Source of the DNA: TMED23 sp964566055
Lineage (GTDB): Bacteria; Pseudomonadota; Alphaproteobacteria; Rhodospirillales; UBA2165
Length of the DNA: 64,000 bases
Direction: 5' to 3'
Assembly (NCBI GenBank): GCA_964566055.1
Contig: CAZMHI010000001.1
Coordinates: forward strand, 69,475-133,474
A model generated the notes under the pieces. It was not told where the DNA came from and did no database searches. It saw only the letters and a program-made list of their open reading frames with translations. Shown here piece by piece: positions 54,902 through 63,952 of this stretch. Position 1 is the stretch's first letter. The number at the start of each line of letters is the position of its first letter. The position numbers were made by a program, and so were the translations under genes.

Positions 54902-54960
54902 GGTTCCAGGAACCGGACTCGCAATTAGCAGCAGTTGTTGCGAATCTGGTACCAGGAACC
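54902..54960. repeat. Imperfect 23-bp inverted repeat in divergent promoter region
   Basis: Arms at 54902-54924 and 54938-54960 pair over 23 bp with four mismatches around a 13-base loop. Each arm itself contains a smaller palindrome (CGGTTCC-A-GGAACCG at 54901-54915; CTGGTACCAG at 54946-54955). It lies between the SMP-30 gene and an EamA gene that are transcribed away from each other, so operator sites for a dimeric regulator are likely. Confidence 0.75.
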
Positions 54961-55006
54961 TTTAGAGATAGCAAGAATCGGAGTGTTTTCTCTCAAGACT
55001 TCCGAT

Positions 55007-55918
55007 ATGAACAGCACCATGAAACATCGTATGAATTTTCAAGACTGGTCGCTGTTGCTGGCCTGCTCATTTCTCTGGGGCGGCTCGTTCTTTTTTATCG
55101 AAGTTGCCTTGCGCGGCCTGCCACCTTTCACCCTGGTATTTTTAAGGGTCGGATTGGCGGCGATTGCATTGTTGATTGCCGCCAAGTTTTTAAAAATCCA
55201 ATTCCCGAAATCAAAAACCATAATCCTGGCTTTTATCTTTGTCGGCCTGACCAACAACGCCGTGCCGTTCACACTGATCACTTTAGGTCAAACTCAAATA
55301 TCGAGCGGTCTTGCCTCGATCTTTAATGCCACCATGCCGATCTGGACGGTGATTATTGCCCATCTCTGGACCAGCGATGAAAAACTAACGCTCAATCGCG
55401 GCCTTGGCGTTGCACTCGGATTTTTAGGCGTTGGCGTAATGATGGGCTTGGACGCTTTCGAAGAAGTAAACGGTACCCTAGCAGGGCAATTCGCTATCCT
55501 GGGCGCAACATTCTCCTATGGCATTGCAGCAGTGTTCGCCCGCCGTTTCAAAGCTTGGGGCGTGCCACCGATGGCCATCGCCACCGGGCAGCTCTGTTCT
55601 GCCAGCATCCTGATGCTGCCCTTGGTCTTGATCATTGATCAGCCTTGGACCATTCCGCTCCCGGAGCTAGACGTTTGGGCGGCGATATTCGGTATTGCGC
55701 TCTTATCCACGGCGCTGACTTATCACCTTTATTTCAAATTTCTGGCATCCGCCGGGGCGACCAATGTCTCACTGGTGACACTATTAGTGCCGGTAAATGC
55801 AATATTACTTGGTGTTTTTGTGCTGAATGAAAGCCTGGAGCTTAAACATTTGCTCGGCATGGCCATCATCGCCCTCGGCCTTTTAGCCATTGATGGGCGC
55901 TTGTTGAAACGAAATTAA
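55007..55918 (+). CDS. EamA/DMT family transporter
   Basis: A 303-residue membrane protein with ten predicted helices in two EamA repeats (SFLWGGSFFFIEVALRGLPPFTL; YHLYFKFLASAGATNVSLVTLLVPV). Substrate unknown. The ATG at 55007 is preferred because the frame's upstream part lies over the inverted repeat and has no family similarity. Divergent from the SMP-30 gene; its stop shares TTAA with the convergent lysS gene. This is the third EamA gene in the window. Confidence 0.87.
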   Translation: MNSTMKHRMNFQDWSLLLACSFLWGGSFFFIEVALRGLPPFTLVFLRVGLAAIALLIAAKFLKIQFPKSKTIILAFIFVGLTNNAVPFTLITLGQTQISSGLASIFNATMPIWTVIIAHLWTSDEKLTLNRGLGVALGFLGVGVMMGLDAFEEVNGTLAGQFAILGATFSYGIAAVFARRFKAWGVPPMAIATGQLCSASILMLPLVLIIDQPWTIPLPELDVWAAIFGIALLSTALTYHLYFKFLASAGATNVSLVTLLVPVNAILLGVFVLNESLELKHLLGMAIIALGLLAIDGRLLKRN

Positions 55919-57516
55919 CCCAAACTTTCCCCATCAAGCACTTTTTGGATCAAGGCTTTGGTTTCGCCCAAACCATACAGTGCGATGAAAGAACCCATAC
56001 GGGGGCCGGTCGATTGGCCGAGCAAAATCTCATAGAGGCATTTAAACCAGGCTTTGAGGTCTTCAAAGTCATGGCGTTTGCCGACTTCATATACTTCGGT
56101 TTGAATATCCGAGCCTTCCGAGCCCTCCGGCAATGTGCCGAGCGTTTTAAGTAAATCTTCCAGGGCCGCGCGCTCCATATCATCCGGCGCGCGGTATTGT
56201 TTGTTGGGCTTAATAAAGTCCTGGAAGTAATTGACGGCATATTCGGTCAGCTTATCCAAAGTCGGGGCGTTTTCCGGCGTCGCTTCCGGCACATAGCGGG
56301 AAATAAAATGCCACAACACGGCTTTATCTTCGGTGTTCACAACGCTCGCGAGATTAAGCAGAATATTATACGAGATATGGGCATCTTCGGATGGTGGCGT
56401 ACCGCCATGAATATGAAACGCCGGATTGCTTAATTGAGTTTTGGCATCCTGTTCCGGATATTTCGAGACATGCTGGAGATACTCATCAACATTTTTGGGA
56501 ATGACATCAAAGAACAGCCGTTTCGCCTGGGTCGGTTTTTGATACATGAACTGGCTCAGCGAAGCCGGCGGTGCATAGCGCAGCCATTCCTCCATTGAAA
56601 TACCATTGCCGATTGATTTCGAGATTTTGCGGCCTTCGTCATCTAAGAACAATTCATAGGTAAAACCTTGCGGTGGAATTGCACCAAGGATTCGCGTTAT
56701 TGCCGATGAAAGTTTCACCGAATCGATCAAATCCTTGCCGGACATTTCATAGTCAACACCAAGTGCTACCCAGCGCATCGCCCAATCGACCTTCCATTGC
56801 ATCTTGCAGGCGCCGCCGGTCACGGGTGTCGTCACCTCTGTCCCATCTTCATCCTGGTAGGTGATCGTGCCCGCTTCGGCATCATGAGCGGTCACCGGGA
56901 CCTGCAGAACCACACCGGTTTTCGGGCAGACCGGCAGGAACGGGGAATAGGTCGCCCGGCGTTCTTCACCAAGGGTCGGCAGAATTACATTGGTGACTTC
57001 TTCATAATTCGCCAGGATTTTTAGCAGAGTTTCGTCAAATTCACCTGAATGATAAGTTTCGGTCGCGGATTTGAATTCATAGTCAAAACCAAACTCATCG
57101 AGGAACACCTGCAGCCGCGCATTATTATGCTCACCGAAACTATTGTGGGTGCCAAAGGGGTCCGGCACTTCGGTTAAAGGTTTGCCGATATGCTGCTCCA
57201 TCATATCTTTTTCCGGAATATTCTCCGGCACACTGCGCAGACCATCCATATCATCAGAAAAGGCAATGAGCTTGGTTGGCAGATCGCTGAGCACTGAGAA
57301 AGCCTGGCGCACCATTGTTGTCCGCGCCACTTCACCAAAAGTGCCGATATGCGGCAGGCCGGACGGGCCATAGCCGGTTTCGAACAAGACATAACCTTTT
57401 TCTGGGCATTTGTTTTTAAGCCGCTTTAAGAGCGCACGCGCTTCCTGAAACGGCCAGGCTTTGGCGTCGCTGGCCAGTTCTTTCATTTCAACAGAGAGTT
57501 CTATCACGTCAGGCAT
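55915..57516 (-). CDS. lysS: Lysyl-tRNA synthetase, class I
   Basis: A 533-residue class I lysyl-tRNA synthetase (LysK type). The class I signatures are GLPHIGTFGE (HIGH) and KISKSIGNG (KMSKS), and the segment FETGYGPSG is typical of this rare enzyme. Most bacteria use the unrelated class II LysS; the class I form is found in archaea, spirochaetes and many Alphaproteobacteria. No class II gene is in the window. Convergent with the EamA gene, sharing its TTAA stop. Confidence 0.95.
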   Translation of the reverse strand: MPDVIELSVEMKELASDAKAWPFQEARALLKRLKNKCPEKGYVLFETGYGPSGLPHIGTFGEVARTTMVRQAFSVLSDLPTKLIAFSDDMDGLRSVPENIPEKDMMEQHIGKPLTEVPDPFGTHNSFGEHNNARLQVFLDEFGFDYEFKSATETYHSGEFDETLLKILANYEEVTNVILPTLGEERRATYSPFLPVCPKTGVVLQVPVTAHDAEAGTITYQDEDGTEVTTPVTGGACKMQWKVDWAMRWVALGVDYEMSGKDLIDSVKLSSAITRILGAIPPQGFTYELFLDDEGRKISKSIGNGISMEEWLRYAPPASLSQFMYQKPTQAKRLFFDVIPKNVDEYLQHVSKYPEQDAKTQLSNPAFHIHGGTPPSEDAHISYNILLNLASVVNTEDKAVLWHFISRYVPEATPENAPTLDKLTEYAVNYFQDFIKPNKQYRAPDDMERAALEDLLKTLGTLPEGSEGSDIQTEVYEVGKRHDFEDLKAWFKCLYEILLGQSTGPRMGSFIALYGLGETKALIQKVLDGESLG

Positions 57517-57631
57517 ACTTCATCTTCATTCCATGTGGGAGAGCGGAAACTAGAAGTGTAATCAAGTCTCGTCAACGCTAATTATCGAAACTTTGTTGGT
57601 GCCTTTTAAGATCAATCGTTATTATGGGCCT

Positions 57632-60394
57632 ATGGATCAAGCACCGCCTTCACCCCCGCAAATCAGATTACCTAACGCGCCGGTACTCATCGCCGATCAT
57701 CGCGGAGCTGCACTGCTGACCACGGATGGTGAATTGATCGCCATGGATAAACAACAAGCCATCCGGCAGGCGCAGGATACGCCGCCAATTTTATGCCATG
57801 CCAAAGCCACCGCGCGCTATTTGCAGACCCAGGATTTTCCGGCTTTTGATCTATTGGAACTCTATGCCTTTATCCGCCCAGCCCAATTTGCAGTGCCGAC
57901 ACCGCGCGGACTTGCGGATGCCTTTGGTTTGCCCCGCCCCAATACGGCCGAGGAAGCCGCCGAAACCCTGTTGAACGTGGCGCAATCTTTGTTGAGCGAT
58001 CTCCTGAAACTCGACAGTAGAGAGCAAACGCCTACCTATACGCTTGCCTGGAGCATGGCGCGGGTGGGTTGGGCCTGGGGACCGGCGGTTCTGGGAGTAC
58101 TGGAAGCCAGCAAACCCAAACGCGAGCCTAATAGTGCTCTTGAAGGTTTTAAAGTGTGGAATCGCTTATCTGAATGGGAAGAAGGAGCGCCTGAGCCGCC
58201 TGCCGGTCATTTACCCGTTAGTACATCCGAAGTCAGAGATCGTCTAGAACGCTTGTTAGGTGCGGATTCAGAAGAGCGCCCACAACAGACCGAATACGCC
58301 GTCGCCACCGCTGACGCCTTTGCCCCGGCAGAAAATAAGGAGGCACCCGCCACGGTGATTGCCGAGGCCGGCACCGGGGTCGGCAAAACCCTCGGCTATA
58401 TTGCGCCGGCCAGCGTGTGGGCTGAGAAAAATGAGGGGCCGGTCTGGATCTCGACCTATACCCGGAACCTGCAGCGTCAGTTGGACGGCGAACTTGACCG
58501 TCTCTATCCGGACCCGATTGAAAAAACCCTGCGCGCAGTCATCCGTAAAGGCCGGGAAAACTATCTCTGCCTGTTGAATTTGGAAGAATCGATTGGCCAG
58601 GGCTCAGCCAATCAAAGCCCCGGTGGTCAAAATATCGATCTTATCACGCTTGGGCTGGTTGCCCGCTGGGTGCAGGCAAGCCGGGACGGCGACATGATCG
58701 GCGGCGATTTTCCAGCCTGGCTATCGGATTTAATGGGACGGCGGCGCACCATTGACCTCACCGATACGCGAGGGGAGTGCGTTTACTCAGCCTGCAGTCA
58801 CTACGGCAAATGCTTTATCGAAAAATCGGTCCGCCGGGCTAGGCGCGCGCGTCTGGTGATTGCCAATCATGCTTTGGTGATGATCCAGGCCGTGCTTGGA
58901 TCGGATGACCCCCATCGGCCAACCCGCTATGTCTTTGATGAGGGACATCATTTATTTGATGCGGCCGACAGCGCCTTTTCCGCCCACCTGACCGGCGTTG
59001 AGGCCTCCGATCTCCGGCGCTGGATCATGGGGGCTGAAGGACGGCGGTCTTCGCGGGCACGCGGCCTACAGGCCCGCATCGAAGACCTTATCTCAGATAA
59101 CGATGAAGCCATGGCGGCTTTGTCGCATACTTTATCAACAACCCGGGTGCTGCCTAATCAGGGCTGGCAGGAGCGTATCGCCGGCGGCAACCCGCACGGC
59201 CCGACCGAGACTTTCTTAGGCCTCGCCCGCGGCCAGGTTTATGCCCGAGATAAAAATGCCGAAGGGCCGTATGATCTTGAAACCCCAGCCCACCCGCCGG
59301 TCGAAAACCTGGTAACTGCGGCGAAAGAGCTGGCCGACGCCCTCGCTGAAATTACCCGGCCGGTAAAAAAACTCGTGCAGATCCTCACTGACAAGCTGGA
59401 TGATGAAGCCGATGAGCTGGACACCTCCACCCGTCAACGCATCGAAGCCGTCACGCGCAGTCTCGACCGGCGCTGCATCCACCAGGTAACGGCGTGGCGG
59501 AACATGCTGGAGAATCTCGCCGATGACACCCCGGAAGATTTTGTCGATTTTCTCAGTGTCGAACGCTATCAGGGGCGGGATTACGATACCGGATTGCACC
59601 GCCATTTTGTTGATCCTGCCAAACCTTTCGCCGAGCAAGTGCTGGATGCCTCCCATGGCGCGCTGATTACGTCAGCTACCTTACGGGATGAGGAAAATTG
59701 GGATGCGGCAACTGCCCGGACCGGCCTCGACTATATGGCGGCCCCACCATCGCAAGCGGCAGTGCCCTCGCCATTTGATTATGCCGAGCAAACCCGCGTC
59801 TATGTGGTTAGTGATATCGATAAAAATAATCCGGACCAATTGGCCACCGCTTATCGCGAATTAATGACGGCAAGCGGTGGGGGAGCGCTTGGGCTATTCA
59901 CTTCAATCGCCAGAATGCGCCAAGTCCACCAGCGTTTGGCCGAGGCGCCTGAAATGGACAAACTCATGCTGCTGGCCCAGCATGTTGATCCACTTGATAC
60001 CGGCACATTGGTCGATATTTTCCGCGCCGAAGAAAATGCCTGTTTGCTCGGTACCGATGCGGTCAGGGATGGCATTGATGTGCCGGGCCGCGCACTTCGG
60101 CTCGTAGTCTATGACCGGGTGCCGTGGCCGCGCCCAACTATCCTGCATAAAGCCCGGAAAGCCGATTTTGAGGAACGGCACTTTGGCGCAAAATACGATG
60201 ACATGCTGACCCGTCTCAGGCTCAAACAAGCTTATGGCCGCCTGGTGCGGCGGGCCGATGATCACGGCGTCTTTGTGATGCTGGACCGCGCTATGCCGTC
60301 GAGGCTGGCTGGGGCCTTTCCGGACGGTGTTGATGTCCATCGAATAGGCTTGGCCGACGTCATCCGCGAGGCTAAAGAGTTTCTGGTTTCTTAA
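57632..60394 (+). CDS. DinG/XPD-type Fe-S helicase
   Basis: About 920 residues. A ~250-residue N-terminal region without a recognised domain is followed by a superfamily 2 helicase with Walker A AGTGVGKT, a four-cysteine Fe-S domain (CLLN, CVYSAC, GKC), the DEGHH box at DEGHHLFDA, and the C-terminal motif RLVRRADDHGVFVMLDRA. This fits the DinG/YoaA branch of the XPD family, DNA helicases for repair. An in-frame TTG at 57593 is a possible earlier start. Divergent from lysS. Confidence 0.9.
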   Translation: MDQAPPSPPQIRLPNAPVLIADHRGAALLTTDGELIAMDKQQAIRQAQDTPPILCHAKATARYLQTQDFPAFDLLELYAFIRPAQFAVPTPRGLADAFGLPRPNTAEEAAETLLNVAQSLLSDLLKLDSREQTPTYTLAWSMARVGWAWGPAVLGVLEASKPKREPNSALEGFKVWNRLSEWEEGAPEPPAGHLPVSTSEVRDRLERLLGADSEERPQQTEYAVATADAFAPAENKEAPATVIAEAGTGVGKTLGYIAPASVWAEKNEGPVWISTYTRNLQRQLDGELDRLYPDPIEKTLRAVIRKGRENYLCLLNLEESIGQGSANQSPGGQNIDLITLGLVARWVQASRDGDMIGGDFPAWLSDLMGRRRTIDLTDTRGECVYSACSHYGKCFIEKSVRRARRARLVIANHALVMIQAVLGSDDPHRPTRYVFDEGHHLFDAADSAFSAHLTGVEASDLRRWIMGAEGRRSSRARGLQARIEDLISDNDEAMAALSHTLSTTRVLPNQGWQERIAGGNPHGPTETFLGLARGQVYARDKNAEGPYDLETPAHPPVENLVTAAKELADALAEITRPVKKLVQILTDKLDDEADELDTSTRQRIEAVTRSLDRRCIHQVTAWRNMLENLADDTPEDFVDFLSVERYQGRDYDTGLHRHFVDPAKPFAEQVLDASHGALITSATLRDEENWDAATARTGLDYMAAPPSQAAVPSPFDYAEQTRVYVVSDIDKNNPDQLATAYRELMTASGGGALGLFTSIARMRQVHQRLAEAPEMDKLMLLAQHVDPLDTGTLVDIFRAEENACLLGTDAVRDGIDVPGRALRLVVYDRVPWPRPTILHKARKADFEERHFGAKYDDMLTRLRLKQAYGRLVRRADDHGVFVMLDRAMPSRLAGAFPDGVDVHRIGLADVIREAKEFLVS

Positions 60395-60455
60395 TAAGAA
60401 AATACGTATAAGAAACTTAAGCATCTGTTTTTAAATGTTCTAATCGGAATAAACC

Positions 60456-61988
60456 TTGAGAGATCAACTTAAAATTTGTCTAATTCGCCCGTCTATCATT
60501 GTACCAGCCAGCAATGCAACAACCATGTTTACGCCTCCTTTAGGTCTGGCCTATATAGCCGGATCCCTGCGCGAAGCTGGCTTTGATGTTCAATTTATCG
60601 ATGCTGTTGGTGAATCATTAGACACCAGGCATCCAGCTGCCAATGATTGCTACCTGTATGGTTTATCACAAGACCAGACAATTGATCGTATCGATCCTGC
60701 CAGTGATATTATCGGTATTGCTTTTGGATTTTCCTTTGAATGGCCCACCTGTCGGGACCTAATCAACGAGATTCGCCATCAATTTCCGGATGCTCTGCTC
60801 ATCGGCGGTGGAGAACATATAACAGCAGTGCCCATCCAAAGCATGGAAGAAAGCGCCATTGATATTGGAGTAATCGGCGAAGGTGAAGAAACTGCCGTCG
60901 AAATAGCTAACGCATTTGCTGAACGCCAATTAGACCCGGCACAAATTGCAGGAACGGTTTACCGCAGTCAAACTGGTGAAATTGTTGTTAATGAGCGCCG
61001 TCCCCGTAAACGCGATCTAGATAATATAGCGTTACCTGCATGGGATTTGATGCCAATCGAAAATTATTTGGAACGTGGTTATGGCTTTGGTGTTAATCGT
61101 GGTCGCTCTATGCCCATGATGGCCAGCCGAGGCTGCCCGTATCAATGCACGTTTTGCTCAAATCCGTTTATGTGGACAACGAGATGGATTGCCAGGGATG
61201 CAGATTTATTGCTGGATGAAATGCAGTATTATCAGGGAAAATATGGAATTGAGAATTTTGATTTTTACGATTTAACAGCCATCGTTAAAAAATCATGGAT
61301 TGTAGATTTTTGCAAAAAAATAGAAGAGCGTGGCATGAGTTTTACTTGGCAATTGCCAAGTGGCACACGCTCCGAGGCGATAGATGGTGAAGTTGCTGCG
61401 TTACTTTATAAATCCGGCTGCCGAAACATGTCATATTCACCGGAGAGCGGTTCAAAAACTATTTTAGAACGCATAAAAAAGAAGATCTCGAAAGATTCAG
61501 TGGTCGAGTCTATTCGCTCGGCTTATAAAAATGGCATGAATATAAAATGTAATATAATATTTGGGTTTCCTGGTGAAACTCATAAGGAAGTTTTAGAGTC
61601 GTACCACTTTATCATGCGCATGGCTTTTGCCGGTGCCTATGATATTAGCGTTTGGGCGTTTTCACCCTACCCTGGATCGGAATTATTCAACGAAATTTCA
61701 GAGACCGAAAATATTGTGATGGACGACGCCTATTATGATAGTTTGCGGTCTTATGCTGATTCATCGAAGACAATTTCCTATAGCGAAAATTTTAGTAATA
61801 GCCGTCTAAAGCTATTACGTTTTATCGGTACCGCATTGTTTTATCTGACGGCCTGGGCCCGAAGACCGATTAGGCCTTTCAAGATCGTATGGAACTTGAT
61901 CCACGGTAAACAGGAATCTCGGGCTGAAATGGGTTTATATAATGTTATCCGCCGGAACAGATTAACCGACCAAGTGTCAAAGTCTTAA
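60456..61988 (+). CDS. B12-binding domain radical SAM protein
   Basis: A 510-residue enzyme with an N-terminal cobalamin-binding Rossmann domain (residues 1-165; PPLGLAYIAGSLREAGF, GVIGEGEE) and a radical SAM domain whose [4Fe-4S] site is the CxxxCxxC in GCPYQCTFCSNP. This is the BchE/HpnJ-like class, catalysing methylations or ring rearrangements. The N-terminal DxHxxG motif for B12 is not clearly present. Base composition is visibly more AT-rich than in neighbours. The TTG start has a weak ribosome-binding site. Substrate unknown. Confidence 0.85.
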   Translation: MRDQLKICLIRPSIIVPASNATTMFTPPLGLAYIAGSLREAGFDVQFIDAVGESLDTRHPAANDCYLYGLSQDQTIDRIDPASDIIGIAFGFSFEWPTCRDLINEIRHQFPDALLIGGGEHITAVPIQSMEESAIDIGVIGEGEETAVEIANAFAERQLDPAQIAGTVYRSQTGEIVVNERRPRKRDLDNIALPAWDLMPIENYLERGYGFGVNRGRSMPMMASRGCPYQCTFCSNPFMWTTRWIARDADLLLDEMQYYQGKYGIENFDFYDLTAIVKKSWIVDFCKKIEERGMSFTWQLPSGTRSEAIDGEVAALLYKSGCRNMSYSPESGSKTILERIKKKISKDSVVESIRSAYKNGMNIKCNIIFGFPGETHKEVLESYHFIMRMAFAGAYDISVWAFSPYPGSELFNEISETENIVMDDAYYDSLRSYADSSKTISYSENFSNSRLKLLRFIGTALFYLTAWARRPIRPFKIVWNLIHGKQESRAEMGLYNVIRRNRLTDQVSKS

Positions 61989-63841
61989 AACTTATGATTA
62001 CCCGGTTTCTGCCAATCACGGACCTGAACCCAGCGCGCGCCCTCTTTGCGAATTAGATAAGATTTTTCATTTGATAGTTTGATGCCAACAGCTTCTGATA
62101 AGCCAGCTTTTCTGGAGTGAATGAGCATATAACTATTATCTGTGCGTTGGTCTACAACAGCTTTTAGATTGTTTCGTCCTGTATTGTGAAAGGCTGATAA
62201 ATAGCCCGAACCCAAAATATTCAAATGGAAATAGGTTATTTTCGAAGATTCTCCATTTCCTGTCGGGTCCATTACAAATAGTGACGAGCCTTTTGGAAAT
62301 ATTTTTACTAAATCTTTTGCCACTGCTGTGAAATGCGGTTTAGGTGGTTCCAAATCAAATCGTAATTTGTGAGCAAACGCGAAAGGAAGTGTAATAACAA
62401 GCACCAATGCTACCGTTTTTAGCCAATTGGGAAATTCGAGTAAATTTATGCGATGGCGCAAGGCATAAACAACACCGATTGAGATAAAAGCTACTGCAAC
62501 CATTCCGTTGTGCGAACTGTAGCGCCAGAAAGACACCACACTGATTGCTGTTCGTGCTTGGAAATGACCCAAATAAGTAAGAAATAGGAATGATGTATAT
62601 CCCAAAAAAACACAGGCCAGCAATATTGATATCCTATCGAAAGGAGTCTTAAATTTAACAATACCTCTTATTGCAAAGAAGCAGGCAATTATCATGGGTC
62701 CAAAAAAACCTATTTTCTTACCGGCAACATACAGCATATTTTGAAGGATGAGCGGAATGTGAACAAAATTCCATTGATCAAAAGGGCGTAATGTTGCTTC
62801 AGCACCGGCTAACTGGCCAAAATGTTCGCCAACGTAACCACGCCACACTGCATAAATGATGACGATTGGAAAAACCGTAATCCCCAAATGTTTGATGTAG
62901 GCAAATAGACGAATATCAGTATCTCTTAAAGCTAGGATCGAAAAGGCGATTAGCAAAACAACAACCAATACAAGATTGGCCTGTCGCAAATTTATTAGCA
63001 GAGATAAAGCTAAAGCGAGTTGCCATGCACTACCGTATGAGTTTTCTGACTTTTTTTCTGCCAATTGATCTAAAAAGTAATATCCGAGAAGCACGCTGTA
63101 TCCGGTCAACACAGCCGTGCTTACATCCGAATAAGCCGTTAAAACTATTTTTTGGATGAAGGTTGGATTTAATAATGTCGCAAATATTACGACTGCAGTA
63201 GCGAACGACCAGGAAATTTGATTTTTCATCGCTTTGCCTGAAATGCGAAAGGCAGTGCGCAGTGCAAAAGTTGAAAATGATAAAAGTAGAAAAATATTCA
63301 ATGTGCTGGTTACGTTGGTAAGAAGTTTACCCGCAATTAAGGCACTTAAATAAGTTAAAAATGGCCAGGCATAAGGATAAGCTGGCAGCATATGCGTTCC
63401 GACATAGGGACGTTCTTTGGTTGGAAAACCATTGATTTCCAATAAATATTTCGGTGCCGGCAACCAATGGGAAAATTCATCCCATTGCGAGGGTTCCATG
63501 GCGCCAGCGATCCACAGTAGTGGCAAAGCCAGCACCAGAACCCGCCAGGCGCCCGGGATAAACAAATGCTGGCCGGATCGAATTGCGCGAATAATCCCAA
63601 TCACCGCAAGGACGCCTAAGGCAATCGCAAGATATAAAAATGGTGCGCGAATCAAGACGCCGACAATAGTGAAAATGCCAGAAACAACGGCCCAGCCGAA
63701 AATTACATTGGCTTCCGTCAGTCTATCCCGATTTGTCACCAGCGTACCGAGGCCAGCCAGGCCAAGCCATAAAATAAGCGCGACGATTATAGGAACAGCT
63801 TGTTGCGGGCCGACAAATATTAAATCAAAATAATCTGACAT
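61985..63841 (-). CDS. Polytopic membrane protein, GT-C glycosyltransferase-like
   Basis: A 618-residue membrane protein with about twelve predicted helices. The first large periplasmic loop has WDEFSHWLPAPKY, with the acidic pair in a position expected for the catalytic motif of GT-C enzymes (ArnT/PMT style), and a soluble C-terminal ~100 residues follows. This fits a polyprenyl-phosphate-dependent sugar transferase, but I cannot name the family with certainty. It is AT-rich like the convergent radical SAM gene, sharing a TTAA stop with it. Confidence 0.65.
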   Translation of the reverse strand: MSDYFDLIFVGPQQAVPIIVALILWLGLAGLGTLVTNRDRLTEANVIFGWAVVSGIFTIVGVLIRAPFLYLAIALGVLAVIGIIRAIRSGQHLFIPGAWRVLVLALPLLWIAGAMEPSQWDEFSHWLPAPKYLLEINGFPTKERPYVGTHMLPAYPYAWPFLTYLSALIAGKLLTNVTSTLNIFLLLSFSTFALRTAFRISGKAMKNQISWSFATAVVIFATLLNPTFIQKIVLTAYSDVSTAVLTGYSVLLGYYFLDQLAEKKSENSYGSAWQLALALSLLINLRQANLVLVVVLLIAFSILALRDTDIRLFAYIKHLGITVFPIVIIYAVWRGYVGEHFGQLAGAEATLRPFDQWNFVHIPLILQNMLYVAGKKIGFFGPMIIACFFAIRGIVKFKTPFDRISILLACVFLGYTSFLFLTYLGHFQARTAISVVSFWRYSSHNGMVAVAFISIGVVYALRHRINLLEFPNWLKTVALVLVITLPFAFAHKLRFDLEPPKPHFTAVAKDLVKIFPKGSSLFVMDPTGNGESSKITYFHLNILGSGYLSAFHNTGRNNLKAVVDQRTDNSYMLIHSRKAGLSEAVGIKLSNEKSYLIRKEGARWVQVRDWQKPGNHKF

Positions 63842-63875
63842 TTATTTCTCTGTATAAAGTGGACGGTACAAATTA

Positions 63876-63914
63876 AAAAAAACCGCGCCCGAGGTTTTAC
63901 CCCAAAACGCGGTT
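63876..63914 (-). terminator. Rho-independent terminator of groEL
   Basis: On the minus strand the arms AACCGCG (63908-63914 complement) and CGCGGTT (63881-63887 complement) form a 7-bp stem, with an inner GTTTT/AAAAC helix, followed by a run of eight U-coding bases toward 63875. It is 39 bp downstream of the groEL stop. Confidence 0.85.
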
Positions 63915-63952
63915 CTTTTATAAGCTTTTAAGCTAAATAGTTCGTGAACGGC

